DNA of 64,000 nt from JBKCUA01 sp046318675 (GTDB taxonomy: Bacteria > Pseudomonadota > Alphaproteobacteria > JAJTHO01): positions 111,198 to 175,197 of the forward strand of contig JBKCUA010000013.1 in the NCBI GenBank assembly GCA_046318675.1, written 5' to 3'. Below the pieces are notes generated by a model that was not told the origin of the DNA, made no database searches, and worked only from the letters and a program-made list of their open reading frames with translations. The stretch's first letter is position 1, and every line of letters starts with the position of its first letter. Below, piece by piece: positions 16,362-25,728 of this stretch. A program made the position numbers and the translations under genes.

Positions 16362-17722
16362 GCCACCAACCTCCGCAGCTCCCGCACATGGCGCAGAGCC
16401 GCCACGGTGGGCGCGCTGGCCTTGCTGGCACCATCGGGGGTAAAGGCTTGGGTAAAGCCCAGCTTAGCCGCTTCCTTCAGACGGCTTTCGGCATGGCCCA
16501 CCCGGCGGACGTCACCAGATAACCCTACCTCGCCAAAAAACCCCGCGTCCATGGGAATCGGCACGTTGGCTAAGGCGGAGACGAGAGCCGCCGCCACGGC
16601 CAAGTCCGCCGCTGGCTCCTGTATCCGCAAGCCCCCCGCCACGTTCAAATAGACTTCCTTATCGGTAAAGCTTAGCCCCGCCCGAGTTTCCAATACTGCG
16701 AGCAGCATCGCCAACCGGTTGCTATCCCATCCCACCGTTGTGCGTCGCGGCGTACCATACGGGGCGGGAGCCACCAGTGCCTGAATCTCAACCAGCAGCG
16801 GCCTTGTCCCCTCAATCCCGGCAAAAACAGCACTGCCCGAGGCCTTATCCCGGCGTTCGGACAAAAACAGGGCTGAGGGATTGGCAACCTCCTCCAGCCC
16901 TCGTTCGCCCATGGTAAACACGCCAATCTCATCCGTGGCCCCAAAGCGGTTCTTCACCGCCCGCAGCATTCGGTAGGTATGGCTTCGATCCCCCTCAAAG
17001 GTCAGCACGGTGTCCACCATATGCTCCAGCACTTTGGGGCCAGCAATCGCTCCATCCTTGGTCACATGCCCCACCAGCAACAGCACGCAATCATGCTTTT
17101 TCGCCGCCCGAATCAGTTCGTGGGCGCAGGTACGCACCTGTGCCACCGTGCCGGGGGCGGAATCCAGCACATCGGCGTATAATGTCTGAATGGAATCAAT
17201 AACCAACAAGCCCCAGTCCTGCCGGCTTTCCATAGCCCCAAGAATATCCCGAACGTTGGTTGTCGCCGCCAGCCCCAAGGGCGATCCTTCCACCCCCAAC
17301 CGTTTGGCCCGCAGCCGCACTTGGCCCAAGGATTCCTCTCCCGTTACATACAGACACGGCACCTTCTCAGCGAGTTGAGCGGCCAATTGTAGCAACAGCG
17401 TTGATTTGCCAATGCCCGGCTCCCCGCCGATCAAAAACGCCGCTCCCGGCACCAAGCCGCCGCCGCACACCCGATCAAATTCCTGATTGCCGGTGAGCAA
17501 GCGGCGAATTTCGGCTTCTGGCGCAGCCAAAGGTACAATAGCCAGACCGCTTTTAGCCGCAGAGGTTGGCACAAGACCGCCCTGCCCCGGCTTATCTTTT
17601 TCCGGCCCGGCGCGCTCCTCCACCAGCGTGTTCCACGCACCGCAGCCGTCGCATTTGCCTTGCCACCGGGGATGGGCGGTGCCGCATTGCTGGCAGACAT
17701 AGGTTTTGCGTTCTTTGGCCAT
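16358..17722 (-). CDS. radA: DNA repair protein RadA/Sms
   Basis: RecA-like ATPase that drives branch migration in recombination. 454 aa with an N-terminal C4 zinc finger (C10, C13, C24, C27), Walker A GGEPGIGKSTL at about residues 96-106, the RadA-specific KNRFG motif, and a C-terminal Lon-type domain (about 290-454). Length and order of domains are standard. It is followed upstream on the same strand by sdhE and a hexose phosphomutase, separated by 3 nt from sdhE. Confidence 0.95.
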   Translation of the reverse strand: MAKERKTYVCQQCGTAHPRWQGKCDGCGAWNTLVEERAGPEKDKPGQGGLVPTSAAKSGLAIVPLAAPEAEIRRLLTGNQEFDRVCGGGLVPGAAFLIGGEPGIGKSTLLLQLAAQLAEKVPCLYVTGEESLGQVRLRAKRLGVEGSPLGLAATTNVRDILGAMESRQDWGLLVIDSIQTLYADVLDSAPGTVAQVRTCAHELIRAAKKHDCVLLLVGHVTKDGAIAGPKVLEHMVDTVLTFEGDRSHTYRMLRAVKNRFGATDEIGVFTMGERGLEEVANPSALFLSERRDKASGSAVFAGIEGTRPLLVEIQALVAPAPYGTPRRTTVGWDSNRLAMLLAVLETRAGLSFTDKEVYLNVAGGLRIQEPAADLAVAAALVSALANVPIPMDAGFFGEVGLSGDVRRVGHAESRLKEAAKLGFTQAFTPDGASKASAPTVAALRHVRELRRLVA

Positions 17723-17725
17723 ACA

Positions 17726-17983
17726 TTACTCAGTACTATGCTGTTGCAACTGTTCAATAAGGCTTTGATATTGTCCCGGCGGGGCTTTCTCCCCAATGAG
17801 CCAAGCCCAAGTTTGACGTTCATCCTCGCTTAATAAAGCATCCAGAACCTGACACTCCTCAAGGCTCAACCTATCTAAATATTTTTCAGCAAAATTCCCC
17901 AGAACAAGATCAAGCTCCTTAGTCCCCCGATGCCCGGCTTGATAGTGCAAGCGTCGGCGCAGCAGGGTTAGATCATCAGTCAT
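17726..17983 (-). CDS. sdhE: FAD assembly factor SdhE
   Basis: 85-aa helical protein of the SdhE/Sdh5/YgfY family that promotes covalent FAD attachment to the succinate dehydrogenase flavoprotein. The conserved surface motif RGxxE appears as HRGTKELD at about residues 18-25, and the C-terminal ERQTWAWL is typical. It overlaps the phosphohexomutase stop by 4 nt and precedes radA, so it sits in the middle of a three-gene minus-strand unit. No sdh genes are in the window. Confidence 0.88.
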   Translation of the reverse strand: MTDDLTLLRRRLHYQAGHRGTKELDLVLGNFAEKYLDRLSLEECQVLDALLSEDERQTWAWLIGEKAPPGQYQSLIEQLQQHSTE

Positions 17984-19347
17984 TGGGGAAGTACATGCCG
18001 GGTATAGCCCTGCATATGCCGCTGCACCCTCTCCAGACCCTCCGTGTCGGCAGCCTCACAACGCGCCACCAATACAGCCTGTGTGTTAGAAGCCCGCAAC
18101 AACCACCAACCATCGGGCGTTGTCACGCGCACACCATCAACATCACTAAAGCTCTCTCCAGCCTTTTGGAGCAAAGGTCGCAGGCGTTCGATAACCTGAA
18201 ATTTTTCCGCCTCTGGGCAAGGCAGGCGGATTTCCGGTGTGTTCACAGCTACGGGCAAAGCGCGGCGCAAGGTGCTTAGGGACTCGGGTCGATTACTCAA
18301 AATCTCCAGCAGCCGCAAGCCTGCGTACAGCGCATCATCAAAACCGTAATACCGATCAGCAAAAAACAAATGTCCGCTCATCTCCCCGGCTAAGGGAGCC
18401 TTAGTTTCCTTCATCTTGGCCTTGATCAAGGAATGCCCGGTCTTCCACATCAACGGTACACCGCCCAGATCGTCCACCCGCTGAAACAGCGCACCACTAG
18501 CCTTCACGTCGGCAATGATCGTGGCTCCGGGGTGTTCTTTCAGCACTGGCTCTGCGTACAATTGCAACAGCTGATCACCCCATAAGATTTCCCCCGTTTC
18601 ATCCACAACCCCCAGGCGATCGCCATCGCCGTCAAAGGCCAAGCCAAGCGCGCATCCTTCATCCCGCACACTGGCAATAATTTGCTCCAAGTTCTTCGCC
18701 ACCGTCGGATCGGGATGATGCGCCGGAAAGGTGCCATCAATAGTGGTATTGAGCAGGATATGCTGTCCCATTAATTGCTTAGCCAGCATTTCTACTACTT
18801 CCCCAGTCGCACCATTGCCCACGTCCCAGGCAACTTTCAGGGTACGCTTGCCGAGGCGCAGGTCAGACAACAAAGCCCTGACATAATCTTCCCGCACGTC
18901 GTGCTCCACCAACTCGCCGCCGCCGGGCTGAGCCACATCTGTCGCCGCGATCGAAGCTAGTTCTTGAATCGCAGCACCATAAAATGGTGCACCCTTAATC
19001 GTCATCTTAAAGCCATTATATTCTGGCGGGTTGTGCGACCCCGTTACCTGAATACCCCCATCGGTACCCAAATGATGCACGGCAAAATACAGCATCGGTG
19101 TTGCCCCAAGACCCACCCGGTGGACGGTAATGCCCGCCGCCTGCAGGCCCTCCTCAAGAGCCAAGGCCAGCTCCGGCGAATGCAGCCGCCCGTCCCAGCC
19201 AACGGCACAAGTTTTACCGCCGCCACGTTTGAGCACCGCCGCAAAGCTCAAACCCACCGCCCGCGCATCGGCCGTGGTCAAAGTCTCATCAACAACACCG
19301 CGAATATCATATTCGCGGAGAATAACAGGGGCAAATTTATGGGACAT
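17980..19347 (-). CDS. Phosphomannomutase/phosphoglucomutase (AlgC/ManB type)
   Basis: Interconverts hexose 1- and 6-phosphates for surface polysaccharide precursors. 455 aa from ATG 19347 (an upstream in-frame start at 19437 adds an atypical 30-residue leader). It has all four alpha-D-phosphohexomutase motifs in order: the phosphoserine loop TGSHNP, the Mg2+ loop DGDGDR, the sugar-binding loop GEMSGH and the phosphate loop RASNTQ. Whether mannose or glucose is preferred cannot be read. It is first in a unit with sdhE and radA. Confidence 0.9.
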   Translation of the reverse strand: MSHKFAPVILREYDIRGVVDETLTTADARAVGLSFAAVLKRGGGKTCAVGWDGRLHSPELALALEEGLQAAGITVHRVGLGATPMLYFAVHHLGTDGGIQVTGSHNPPEYNGFKMTIKGAPFYGAAIQELASIAATDVAQPGGGELVEHDVREDYVRALLSDLRLGKRTLKVAWDVGNGATGEVVEMLAKQLMGQHILLNTTIDGTFPAHHPDPTVAKNLEQIIASVRDEGCALGLAFDGDGDRLGVVDETGEILWGDQLLQLYAEPVLKEHPGATIIADVKASGALFQRVDDLGGVPLMWKTGHSLIKAKMKETKAPLAGEMSGHLFFADRYYGFDDALYAGLRLLEILSNRPESLSTLRRALPVAVNTPEIRLPCPEAEKFQVIERLRPLLQKAGESFSDVDGVRVTTPDGWWLLRASNTQAVLVARCEAADTEGLERVQRHMQGYTRHVLPQ

Positions 19348-19415
19348 AATGTTCCTTGTCCTAAGCGGTAGCGGCAATAATTGCAACGTTGCCGGATTGT
19401 TGATACAAAGATTGT

Positions 19416-21140
19416 ATGTCCGCATCCCCGCCCACATGGAATCTTAACGATCTCTATAATAGTGATAACGATCCCGTGATAGAGGCCATATGGCCAGAAA
19501 TAGACATTGATATTAAAGCCCTAAAGGCCTCTTTTGACGCTTGGACAACGGGCAGCATAGCCCCCCTCATTGCTCAATATGAACAGATCAGTCAACGTCT
19601 TGCCCGTGTGGGTAGTTACGCGCAACTGCGCCATGCAGCCGCCACTGATGATCCCGAAACATCTCGCTTTTACTCCCGTATCAACGATCTGATCGCGCCC
19701 CGTTCTGAAGCCTTGGCCTTTTTCACCCACGGCCTTATTAGCTTAGATAATGAACCTGAAGCCGGAAAGTATCAAAATTGGGTACACCATCTGCGCCGTC
19801 ACAAGCCGCACCAGTTACCCCTAGCCGTTGAGGAAATCCTCATCGCCAAAAGCACCACCAGCCGCGACGCTCTAGTGCGCCTGTTTGATGAAACTCTAGC
19901 TGCACAGCGTTTCTACCTGAATGATAGTATAAAAACTGAGGCCGATCTCCTGCACATTATCTCCACCAACCCCGATCGCAGCCAACGGGAGACGGCCGCC
20001 AGAGCACTGGCGGCCGGACTGGAAAAGCTCCGTCACCTATTTACCCTTATTACTAATACTCTAGCAAAAGATTGGGATATTGAGGTCGCTCGCCGAAGTT
20101 TTGCCAACGCCTCCGCACCGCGCCATCTGGACAATGATGTCACACCCATAGCAGTAGAAAATCTTGTTGCTGCCGTTACCAAAGCATTACCTAATATATC
20201 CCACCGCTATTATAACTTTAAAGCACAGGGGCTTGGCCTTGAATCACTGGCCTACTGGGATCGCAATGCCCCGTGGCCGAGTAGTGTTCAGCAAAAGTAT
20301 ACTTGGGATGAAGCCAAAACATTAGTGCTAAAAGCCTTTGCCAGATTTTCCCCAGTCTTTGCCGAAATCGCACAAAAATTTTTCGATCATCATTGGATTG
20401 ACGCACAGCCCCGCCCAGGAAAAGATAGCGGTGCCTTTTCTCATCCGGTTACTCCCGATGTGCATCCCTATATCTTAATGAATTTTCATGGCTCATCCCG
20501 CGATGTCATGACATTGGCGCATGAATTGGGGCACGGCGTGCATCAGTACCTAGCTAGACAACAGGGTTTTTTACAGACGGATACCCCGCTTACATTGGCT
20601 GAAACCGCTTCTATTTTCGGGGAAATGCTGGTTTTTGATTATCTGCTAGAACAAACGTCCGATCCTGCCGTGCGTCGCACACTGCTTATTGGCAAGATTG
20701 AAGATGCCCTCAACACCGTGGTGCGTCAAATTGCCTTTCACTGCTTTGAAACCACTGTGCATGAATGCCGCAAAAAAGGGGAGCTGAGTAGTGAGGATAT
20801 TGATACTCTATGGCTTAAAGTACAGCGAGCCTCACTCGGCGATGCCTTTGATTTTGATCCAACGTATCGTTTATATTGGATGTACATCCCTCATTTTATT
20901 CATACACCCTTTTATGTGTATGCTTACGCTTATGCTGATTGCTTGGTAAATAGCCTTTATGCACGCTATCGCCAAAAACCAGAAGGTTTTGCTGATGCTC
21001 TACTCCAATTGCTAAGAAATGGTGGTAGTATACCATCAAACCAAGCCTTAGCTTCCTTTGGCCTCGATCCAACAACCCCAACATTTTGGGATGAAGGGCT
21101 AGGCATTATTGCCAAAATGGTTGACAGCCTTGTAGTTTAA
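19416..21140 (+). CDS. pepF: Oligoendopeptidase F, M3 family
   Basis: Cytoplasmic zinc oligopeptidase of 574 aa. The HExxH zinc motif is in LAHELGHGVHQY at about residue 370, with the downstream Glu ligand in the ETASIFGEM segment about 25 residues later, as in M3B peptidases. The long helical N-terminal part is typical. It starts at ATG 19416, 68 nt from the divergent phosphohexomutase, and its stop overlaps the trpF stop (TTAA). Confidence 0.9.
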   Translation: MSASPPTWNLNDLYNSDNDPVIEAIWPEIDIDIKALKASFDAWTTGSIAPLIAQYEQISQRLARVGSYAQLRHAAATDDPETSRFYSRINDLIAPRSEALAFFTHGLISLDNEPEAGKYQNWVHHLRRHKPHQLPLAVEEILIAKSTTSRDALVRLFDETLAAQRFYLNDSIKTEADLLHIISTNPDRSQRETAARALAAGLEKLRHLFTLITNTLAKDWDIEVARRSFANASAPRHLDNDVTPIAVENLVAAVTKALPNISHRYYNFKAQGLGLESLAYWDRNAPWPSSVQQKYTWDEAKTLVLKAFARFSPVFAEIAQKFFDHHWIDAQPRPGKDSGAFSHPVTPDVHPYILMNFHGSSRDVMTLAHELGHGVHQYLARQQGFLQTDTPLTLAETASIFGEMLVFDYLLEQTSDPAVRRTLLIGKIEDALNTVVRQIAFHCFETTVHECRKKGELSSEDIDTLWLKVQRASLGDAFDFDPTYRLYWMYIPHFIHTPFYVYAYAYADCLVNSLYARYRQKPEGFADALLQLLRNGGSIPSNQALASFGLDPTTPTFWDEGLGIIAKMVDSLVV

Positions 21141-21760
21141 CGACAAGCGCGAACAAACGCCATGATCTTATCAGCATCCTTTATTCCTAAGCCACTTTCC
21201 ACCCCGGAGGAGACGTCCACGCCGTCGGCTCCGGTCAACCGCAACGCCTGCGCTACCGTATCAGGACGCAACCCCCCGGCCAGCATCCACGGCCGCCGGA
21301 TACTCTGACCGGAAAATAATCCCAACTCAACGGTCTGTCCTGTCCCGCCTGCTTGATTTGGTAGCGGCGGGGCATCATATAGTAACATATCCGCGGCAGT
21401 ATATAATCCACCGCGTTCAATATCAAACAAGGTACGCACGCCAATAGCTTTGATAATGCCCGTGCGAAACTTTTCCTTGATTATACTAACATATTCTGGG
21501 GTTTCTTGGCCATGCAATTGCAAAAAATCAGGGCGCACAATGGTAACTATTTCAGCTAAAAATTCCAACGAAGCATTGGCCGTGAGTATCACTACTTTAG
21601 CCCTAGGCCTATATTCATTTAATAAAGATACCGCTGCATCTACTGATAAGAACCGCGGCGACCCCGCCACAAATACCAATCCCACGTATTCAACGCCCAG
21701 ATCATCGCAATGGCGTAATATCGCTGGGGTACGCACACCACAAATTTTAATCAAAGTCAT
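21137..21760 (-). CDS. trpF: Phosphoribosylanthranilate isomerase
   Basis: Third step of tryptophan synthesis. 207-aa TIM barrel; the catalytic Cys is in KICGVRTP (residue 7) and the catalytic Asp in the LLYDAPP segment, with the phosphate-binding LAGGLRPDTV and GVDVSSGVE at the C-terminus. It is coupled to the upstream slt gene by ATGA. In many alphaproteobacteria trpF heads trpFBA; here trpB is over 40 kb away. Confidence 0.95.
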   Translation of the reverse strand: MTLIKICGVRTPAILRHCDDLGVEYVGLVFVAGSPRFLSVDAAVSLLNEYRPRAKVVILTANASLEFLAEIVTIVRPDFLQLHGQETPEYVSIIKEKFRTGIIKAIGVRTLFDIERGGLYTAADMLLYDAPPLPNQAGGTGQTVELGLFSGQSIRRPWMLAGGLRPDTVAQALRLTGADGVDVSSGVESGLGIKDADKIMAFVRACR

Positions 21761-23775
21761 TCGCGCTTCTGTGAGAAAAGCCGCGAACCTTTGTCATCAG
21801 GCAGCAGTCCGCATGATAAAGTACACCAAGCATTATGATGCACATTTCTGGCATCATCAAACCCTTCTATTCCAGCCAAGCGAATACGATAAACATCAAC
21901 ACCCTCCATAACCCGCTGCACATAATTTCGGGTTTCCCTGAACGGAATAGACTCCATCCAATTCAACATAGATATTTCATCCGTTCGCGGATCACCAAAA
22001 GTCGCCACCCACTTATTCACATTACCAGCCCCGGCATTATATGCTGCGGCGATCATAGGGTATGAGCCATCAAACTGGCTAATCAATCGATCAAGATGTG
22101 CTGCTCCTAAAGTAATGTTGTACTTTGGATCACGGGTAAGCTCCACAGGAGAGAATGGTAATCCCACTGTTCTTGCTTCTATTTTTGCGGTTGCAGGCAT
22201 CAATTGCATCAAACCACGGGCACCCACGGGGCTAAGTGCTGCTGGAGCAAAGACACTTTCTTGGCGAATAATTGCATGAATCAATGGAGGTTCCGGGCTT
22301 TCAACTCTTACCGGCAATAACAACAAAGGGAATTCCGCATCCAAAAGAACCACCCCCTCCTGACGCGCTCTTTTAGCTATGTCCAATGCCAAATCCGGAC
22401 GTCCTTGATGTTGCAGGAATGAGGTCAAAGCAGTAAGATTTTCATAAGATTTATCTGCTTCAAACAGAGCAATGGCAAAAGGGACAGCACGACGTTCAAG
22501 ACCCGCTGCCTGCAAATAACGAATAGCCCTCGCCAACGGATTTTCCTCAAAACGAATATCGGCATCAATCTTACGATAAACAATATCAAGACTTGGCGGC
22601 AGGTGCATTTCTGCTGAAGCAACCTGTCCATAAAATGTTGTTGGATTAGACGCTGCCGCATTAAGCATTTCGCTAGCCAAGCTACGTTCACCATTAGCCT
22701 TCGCCGCTCTAGCTAACCAATATTGAGCCCGTGCCTTGGTAATAGGGAACTGCGCGGCACCAACCATATTCTGAAAATGATCTTGTCCTTTTTCAGGGTC
22801 TTTAAGATATTCTAAGGCGATCCAACCTGCTAAAAATTCACCATCAACAAAATTTTTCTCCCCGACGACCATACCATGATTGCTAGCAATTGTATATGCT
22901 ACCTCGTAATCTTTACGAGCATGGGCACGGCGCGCTTGTAGCTCTCGCTCATTCCACCAATCTTCCAAGAAGCCATTAGGTCGAGGAGCACGCCGCATCA
23001 AATCATTGGCTGCTGCATCATCACCACGCTTTCGTCTCCAGACAATTCGATCATAGGAAATTCCCGGTGTACCCCGTAATTGCGGCTCCACATTATGATA
23101 AGAAGAATCGGCATCCTTATTACCAGTTTGCAATAATCGCCGAGCCTCTGCCAATTCCCAATGGGCGGGACGAACCAGTCGTCGCATCCGCGCCGCCTGA
23201 CCATACTGCTTCTCCCACATCAAGTGATCCAAACGATTATGGTGATCGTCTTGGGTTAAATAGCTACCAAAACTCGCTTGAAATTTATCTTCAGAATCAT
23301 TGCTGAAATCGCTGGTAATCCAGATATATTTAGCTAAGTCAATCGCTTCTCTTTTGTTCCCATCCCGTTCCAACAGGATGAGCTGAGCCCAACGCCCCCG
23401 GGTCGTTTGTGGCGGATTATCCGCAAGCCATTCAGCAAGATCATCATCCACTAAATCTAAATCAATTTTAGCCTCAGCCTTACGCAACAACAAAGAGCGC
23501 TGTGGAAAATCAGATCGCTCATTAAAAAACCGCTTATAATCAGAAAAGGAAGGCTCTACATCATCAAACCGCAACCACGACCAAGCCACAATATCCCGCA
23601 CCACCGGATCATCGGCTTTTCTCCCAATATTAAGTGCCCCCGCCCAATTACCACTATCACCAGCTTGCAATGCTCTACGCAAAATTTCCACATCATCATC
23701 ATTAATAACAATACGCGCTGCCTGAACAGGCATGGCATATGCCAACATGAATACCAGAATAAAAAAGTACTTCAT
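21757..23775 (-). CDS. slt: Soluble lytic murein transglycosylase
   Basis: Periplasmic enzyme that cleaves peptidoglycan glycan strands to 1,6-anhydro products. 672 aa from ATG 23775, which places a signal peptide (MKYFFILVFMLAYAMPVQA) at the N-terminus; an in-frame start at 23811 is less likely. A long alpha-helical superhelix is followed by the SLT domain at about residues 505-640 with the catalytic Glu in IIRQESVFAP and then GLMQLMPATA and the AYNAGAGNV motif. It is in an operon with trpF. Confidence 0.92.
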   Translation of the reverse strand: MKYFFILVFMLAYAMPVQAARIVINDDDVEILRRALQAGDSGNWAGALNIGRKADDPVVRDIVAWSWLRFDDVEPSFSDYKRFFNERSDFPQRSLLLRKAEAKIDLDLVDDDLAEWLADNPPQTTRGRWAQLILLERDGNKREAIDLAKYIWITSDFSNDSEDKFQASFGSYLTQDDHHNRLDHLMWEKQYGQAARMRRLVRPAHWELAEARRLLQTGNKDADSSYHNVEPQLRGTPGISYDRIVWRRKRGDDAAANDLMRRAPRPNGFLEDWWNERELQARRAHARKDYEVAYTIASNHGMVVGEKNFVDGEFLAGWIALEYLKDPEKGQDHFQNMVGAAQFPITKARAQYWLARAAKANGERSLASEMLNAAASNPTTFYGQVASAEMHLPPSLDIVYRKIDADIRFEENPLARAIRYLQAAGLERRAVPFAIALFEADKSYENLTALTSFLQHQGRPDLALDIAKRARQEGVVLLDAEFPLLLLPVRVESPEPPLIHAIIRQESVFAPAALSPVGARGLMQLMPATAKIEARTVGLPFSPVELTRDPKYNITLGAAHLDRLISQFDGSYPMIAAAYNAGAGNVNKWVATFGDPRTDEISMLNWMESIPFRETRNYVQRVMEGVDVYRIRLAGIEGFDDARNVHHNAWCTLSCGLLPDDKGSRLFSQKRE

Positions 23776-23907
23776 GAGGGAAACTATCACGAAGTGCAGG
23801 CGTATCGTCAAGATACGTTATAATAATAATGCCAATATCTACATCGTCACTGCACCTATGATAGGTCACATAATTATAGCAGGCTAAAGACTTTTTCGAT
23901 CTTCCAT

Positions 23908-24048
23908 TATAGCGCGCTGCGGAATTAACAGTAGACTTTAAAAATTCTTCAGCGCGCTATAAGTTATTTTTGTTCGTCCATTCGGACGCGGCACTTTGTG
24001 CCGTGCGCTGGTTGCAAGTATACTTTTTTAATTATGCAACCAGCTATA
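23908..24048 (+). repeat. Dispersed 140-bp structured repeat, copy 1
   Basis: Near-identical to 40044-40182 in the same orientation, with about five base differences. Four hairpins can be drawn: TATAGCGCGCTG/CAGCGCGCTATA, CGTCC/GGACG, CGGCAC/GTGCCG around TTT, and GCTGGTTGCA/TGCAACCAGC. The element begins TATAGC and ends GCTATA. It lies in the 339-bp gap between slt and trcR, in which I see no gene. Family unknown; it could be a REP/MITE-like element or an RNA. Confidence 0.85.
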
Positions 24049-24114
24049 AAACACCACGCGAGGTTACGACTTTAGGTAAATAACATCTACACATTAAACA
24101 TAAACCAGTATCAA

Positions 24115-24660
24115 TTACGCCATTTGTGATTTTTTAGCTCTGGCTTTCTCCAGAGCAAGATTAAATTCTGCCAATGAACACAATCCAAGCTCTACAGGAT
24201 TCGTTGACTTGAGATTTTTTTGATTCCAATGCTCTTTATCCCGAATGCGGGCAATAGTTGTTTTTGTTGTGCCTATAAGCTTACAAATCGCCGCGTCACC
24301 TAATTCGGGGTAATTTTTAATAAGATAAAAAATGGCATCCGGTTTTTCACCGCGTTTGGTAACAGGAGTGTATCTAGGTCCCTTAACCCGCGGCAATGCT
24401 TTAGGAAGAGTATTAGTCGCCAGCGTAAGACGCGCAGCCGGATCGGCCTCACAACGATGAATTTCGTCCAGTGTTAATTGATTAGCAGCAACGGGATCAG
24501 CGGGACGTATTTGAGCATACACCTCTCCATCGGCCAAAGCCTGGATTTCCAAACCATGCAAACCGGTAAACTCCCCAATTTGATCAAAGGTTAAAGCCGT
24601 ATTATCCAGCAACCATGCAGCAGTGGCTTTAGGCAATAAAGGACGGTGCAATGAACTCAT
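24115..24660 (-). CDS. trcR: Cell-cycle transcriptional regulator TrcR (DUF1013)
   Basis: 181 aa, a full match in pattern to the alphaproteobacterial DUF1013 family, whose Caulobacter member is a cell-cycle transcriptional regulator. Visible: an N-terminal LLPKATAAWLLDNTALTFDQIGEF helix-turn-helix-like part (quoted in pieces elsewhere in the family) and a second HTH-like region at about 130-150 (DAAICKLIGTTKTTIARIRD). It lies 22 bp downstream of the quinone oxidoreductase gene on the same strand, an order often seen in the class. Direct targets cannot be read. Confidence 0.85.
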   Translation of the reverse strand: MSSLHRPLLPKATAAWLLDNTALTFDQIGEFTGLHGLEIQALADGEVYAQIRPADPVAANQLTLDEIHRCEADPAARLTLATNTLPKALPRVKGPRYTPVTKRGEKPDAIFYLIKNYPELGDAAICKLIGTTKTTIARIRDKEHWNQKNLKSTNPVELGLCSLAEFNLALEKARAKKSQMA

Positions 24661-24682
24661 AAAAACCTCATTCTTTGGAAAA

Positions 24683-25651
24683 TCACGCTACTAATACGAC
24701 TTTACCATAAAAATTACCAGCCCTAAGTACGGCATGAGCTTCCCGAGATTGATCCAACAACATGGTTTTATAAACACAAGGGACTACTTTACCTTGTACA
24801 ATCAAAGGCAAAAATACCTTCCGTGCCCAATTGGCGGCATTATCCACCGCCGCACGCGATAATCGTCGTAAAGCACCACCACGCCACGTTAATCCTTTTG
24901 TAACCAATATACTAACAGGAATACCCGAGGCATTACCTTCTAGAGCCGCCAATTGAACAAGAATGCCATAGGGCGCAAGGCAACGCAAATGTTGTGCAGC
25001 CATAAAGCCACCGCGGTGATCAATAATAAGAGAAAATCGCTCCGCCAAGCCGTCAAGGTACCCTGGTTTTATAAAATCCAGACAATCCGCAGCTCCTTGC
25101 GCCAACACCAAAGATGCCTGCGCTGCTCTGGCTGTTGCTACTACCCGTGCCCCAAGTGCCGCAAACAGACCTACTCCCACGTGACCAATACCACCACCTC
25201 CTCCTTGCAATAAAATTGTTTTTGGCATATCTTCGCCCTCACGCCAAGCAAATGCGGCATACGTCAGCAATGCCTCCGGCAGACAAGCTCCCGCCGTAAA
25301 AGATACCGTCGCAGGCAACTCAAAACACCATGATGCTGGAACATCAACAATATCGGCATATCCCCCTCCCGCACAAAGAGCAGCAATGCGCTGACCAGTA
25401 TAAAACCCATCAACGGCAGCACCAGTTGAGATTATTTCTCCAGCAATCTCAAGTCCAAGAAAAGGAGACGCCCCCGCAGGAGCGGGGTATAACCCATCGG
25501 CTTGCAAAACATCCGCCCGGTTAACTCCAGCGGCATGAACCCGCACCCGCACATGATCTGCCGCCAATAATGGTAGCAGCACTTGATGCACGACGTAATC
25601 AGGGGAAATGGCTGTGGCGTACAAGGTGGATGGATGATTTTTTAAAGGCAT
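24683..25651 (-). CDS. NAD(P)H-quinone oxidoreductase (MDR family, PIG3-like)
   Basis: 322-aa zinc-independent medium-chain reductase. The N-terminal GroES-like domain ends in GLEIAGEI and the NADPH-binding Rossmann domain has the GGGGGIGHVGVGL glycine motif at about residues 148-160. Catalytic zinc ligands of alcohol dehydrogenases are missing, as expected for quinone oxidoreductases. It is divergent from the PodJ-motif gene across 77 bp and upstream of trcR. The physiological quinone substrate is unknown. Confidence 0.85.
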   Translation of the reverse strand: MPLKNHPSTLYATAISPDYVVHQVLLPLLAADHVRVRVHAAGVNRADVLQADGLYPAPAGASPFLGLEIAGEIISTGAAVDGFYTGQRIAALCAGGGYADIVDVPASWCFELPATVSFTAGACLPEALLTYAAFAWREGEDMPKTILLQGGGGGIGHVGVGLFAALGARVVATARAAQASLVLAQGAADCLDFIKPGYLDGLAERFSLIIDHRGGFMAAQHLRCLAPYGILVQLAALEGNASGIPVSILVTKGLTWRGGALRRLSRAAVDNAANWARKVFLPLIVQGKVVPCVYKTMLLDQSREAHAVLRAGNFYGKVVLVA

Positions 25652-25728
25652 TGCTTGTTGAGCTTGACATCGTAGCGCGAGTAAGGCAAGTCATCCTTAA
25701 TTAATTTTCTAAAAATAAAGAGGGATTT

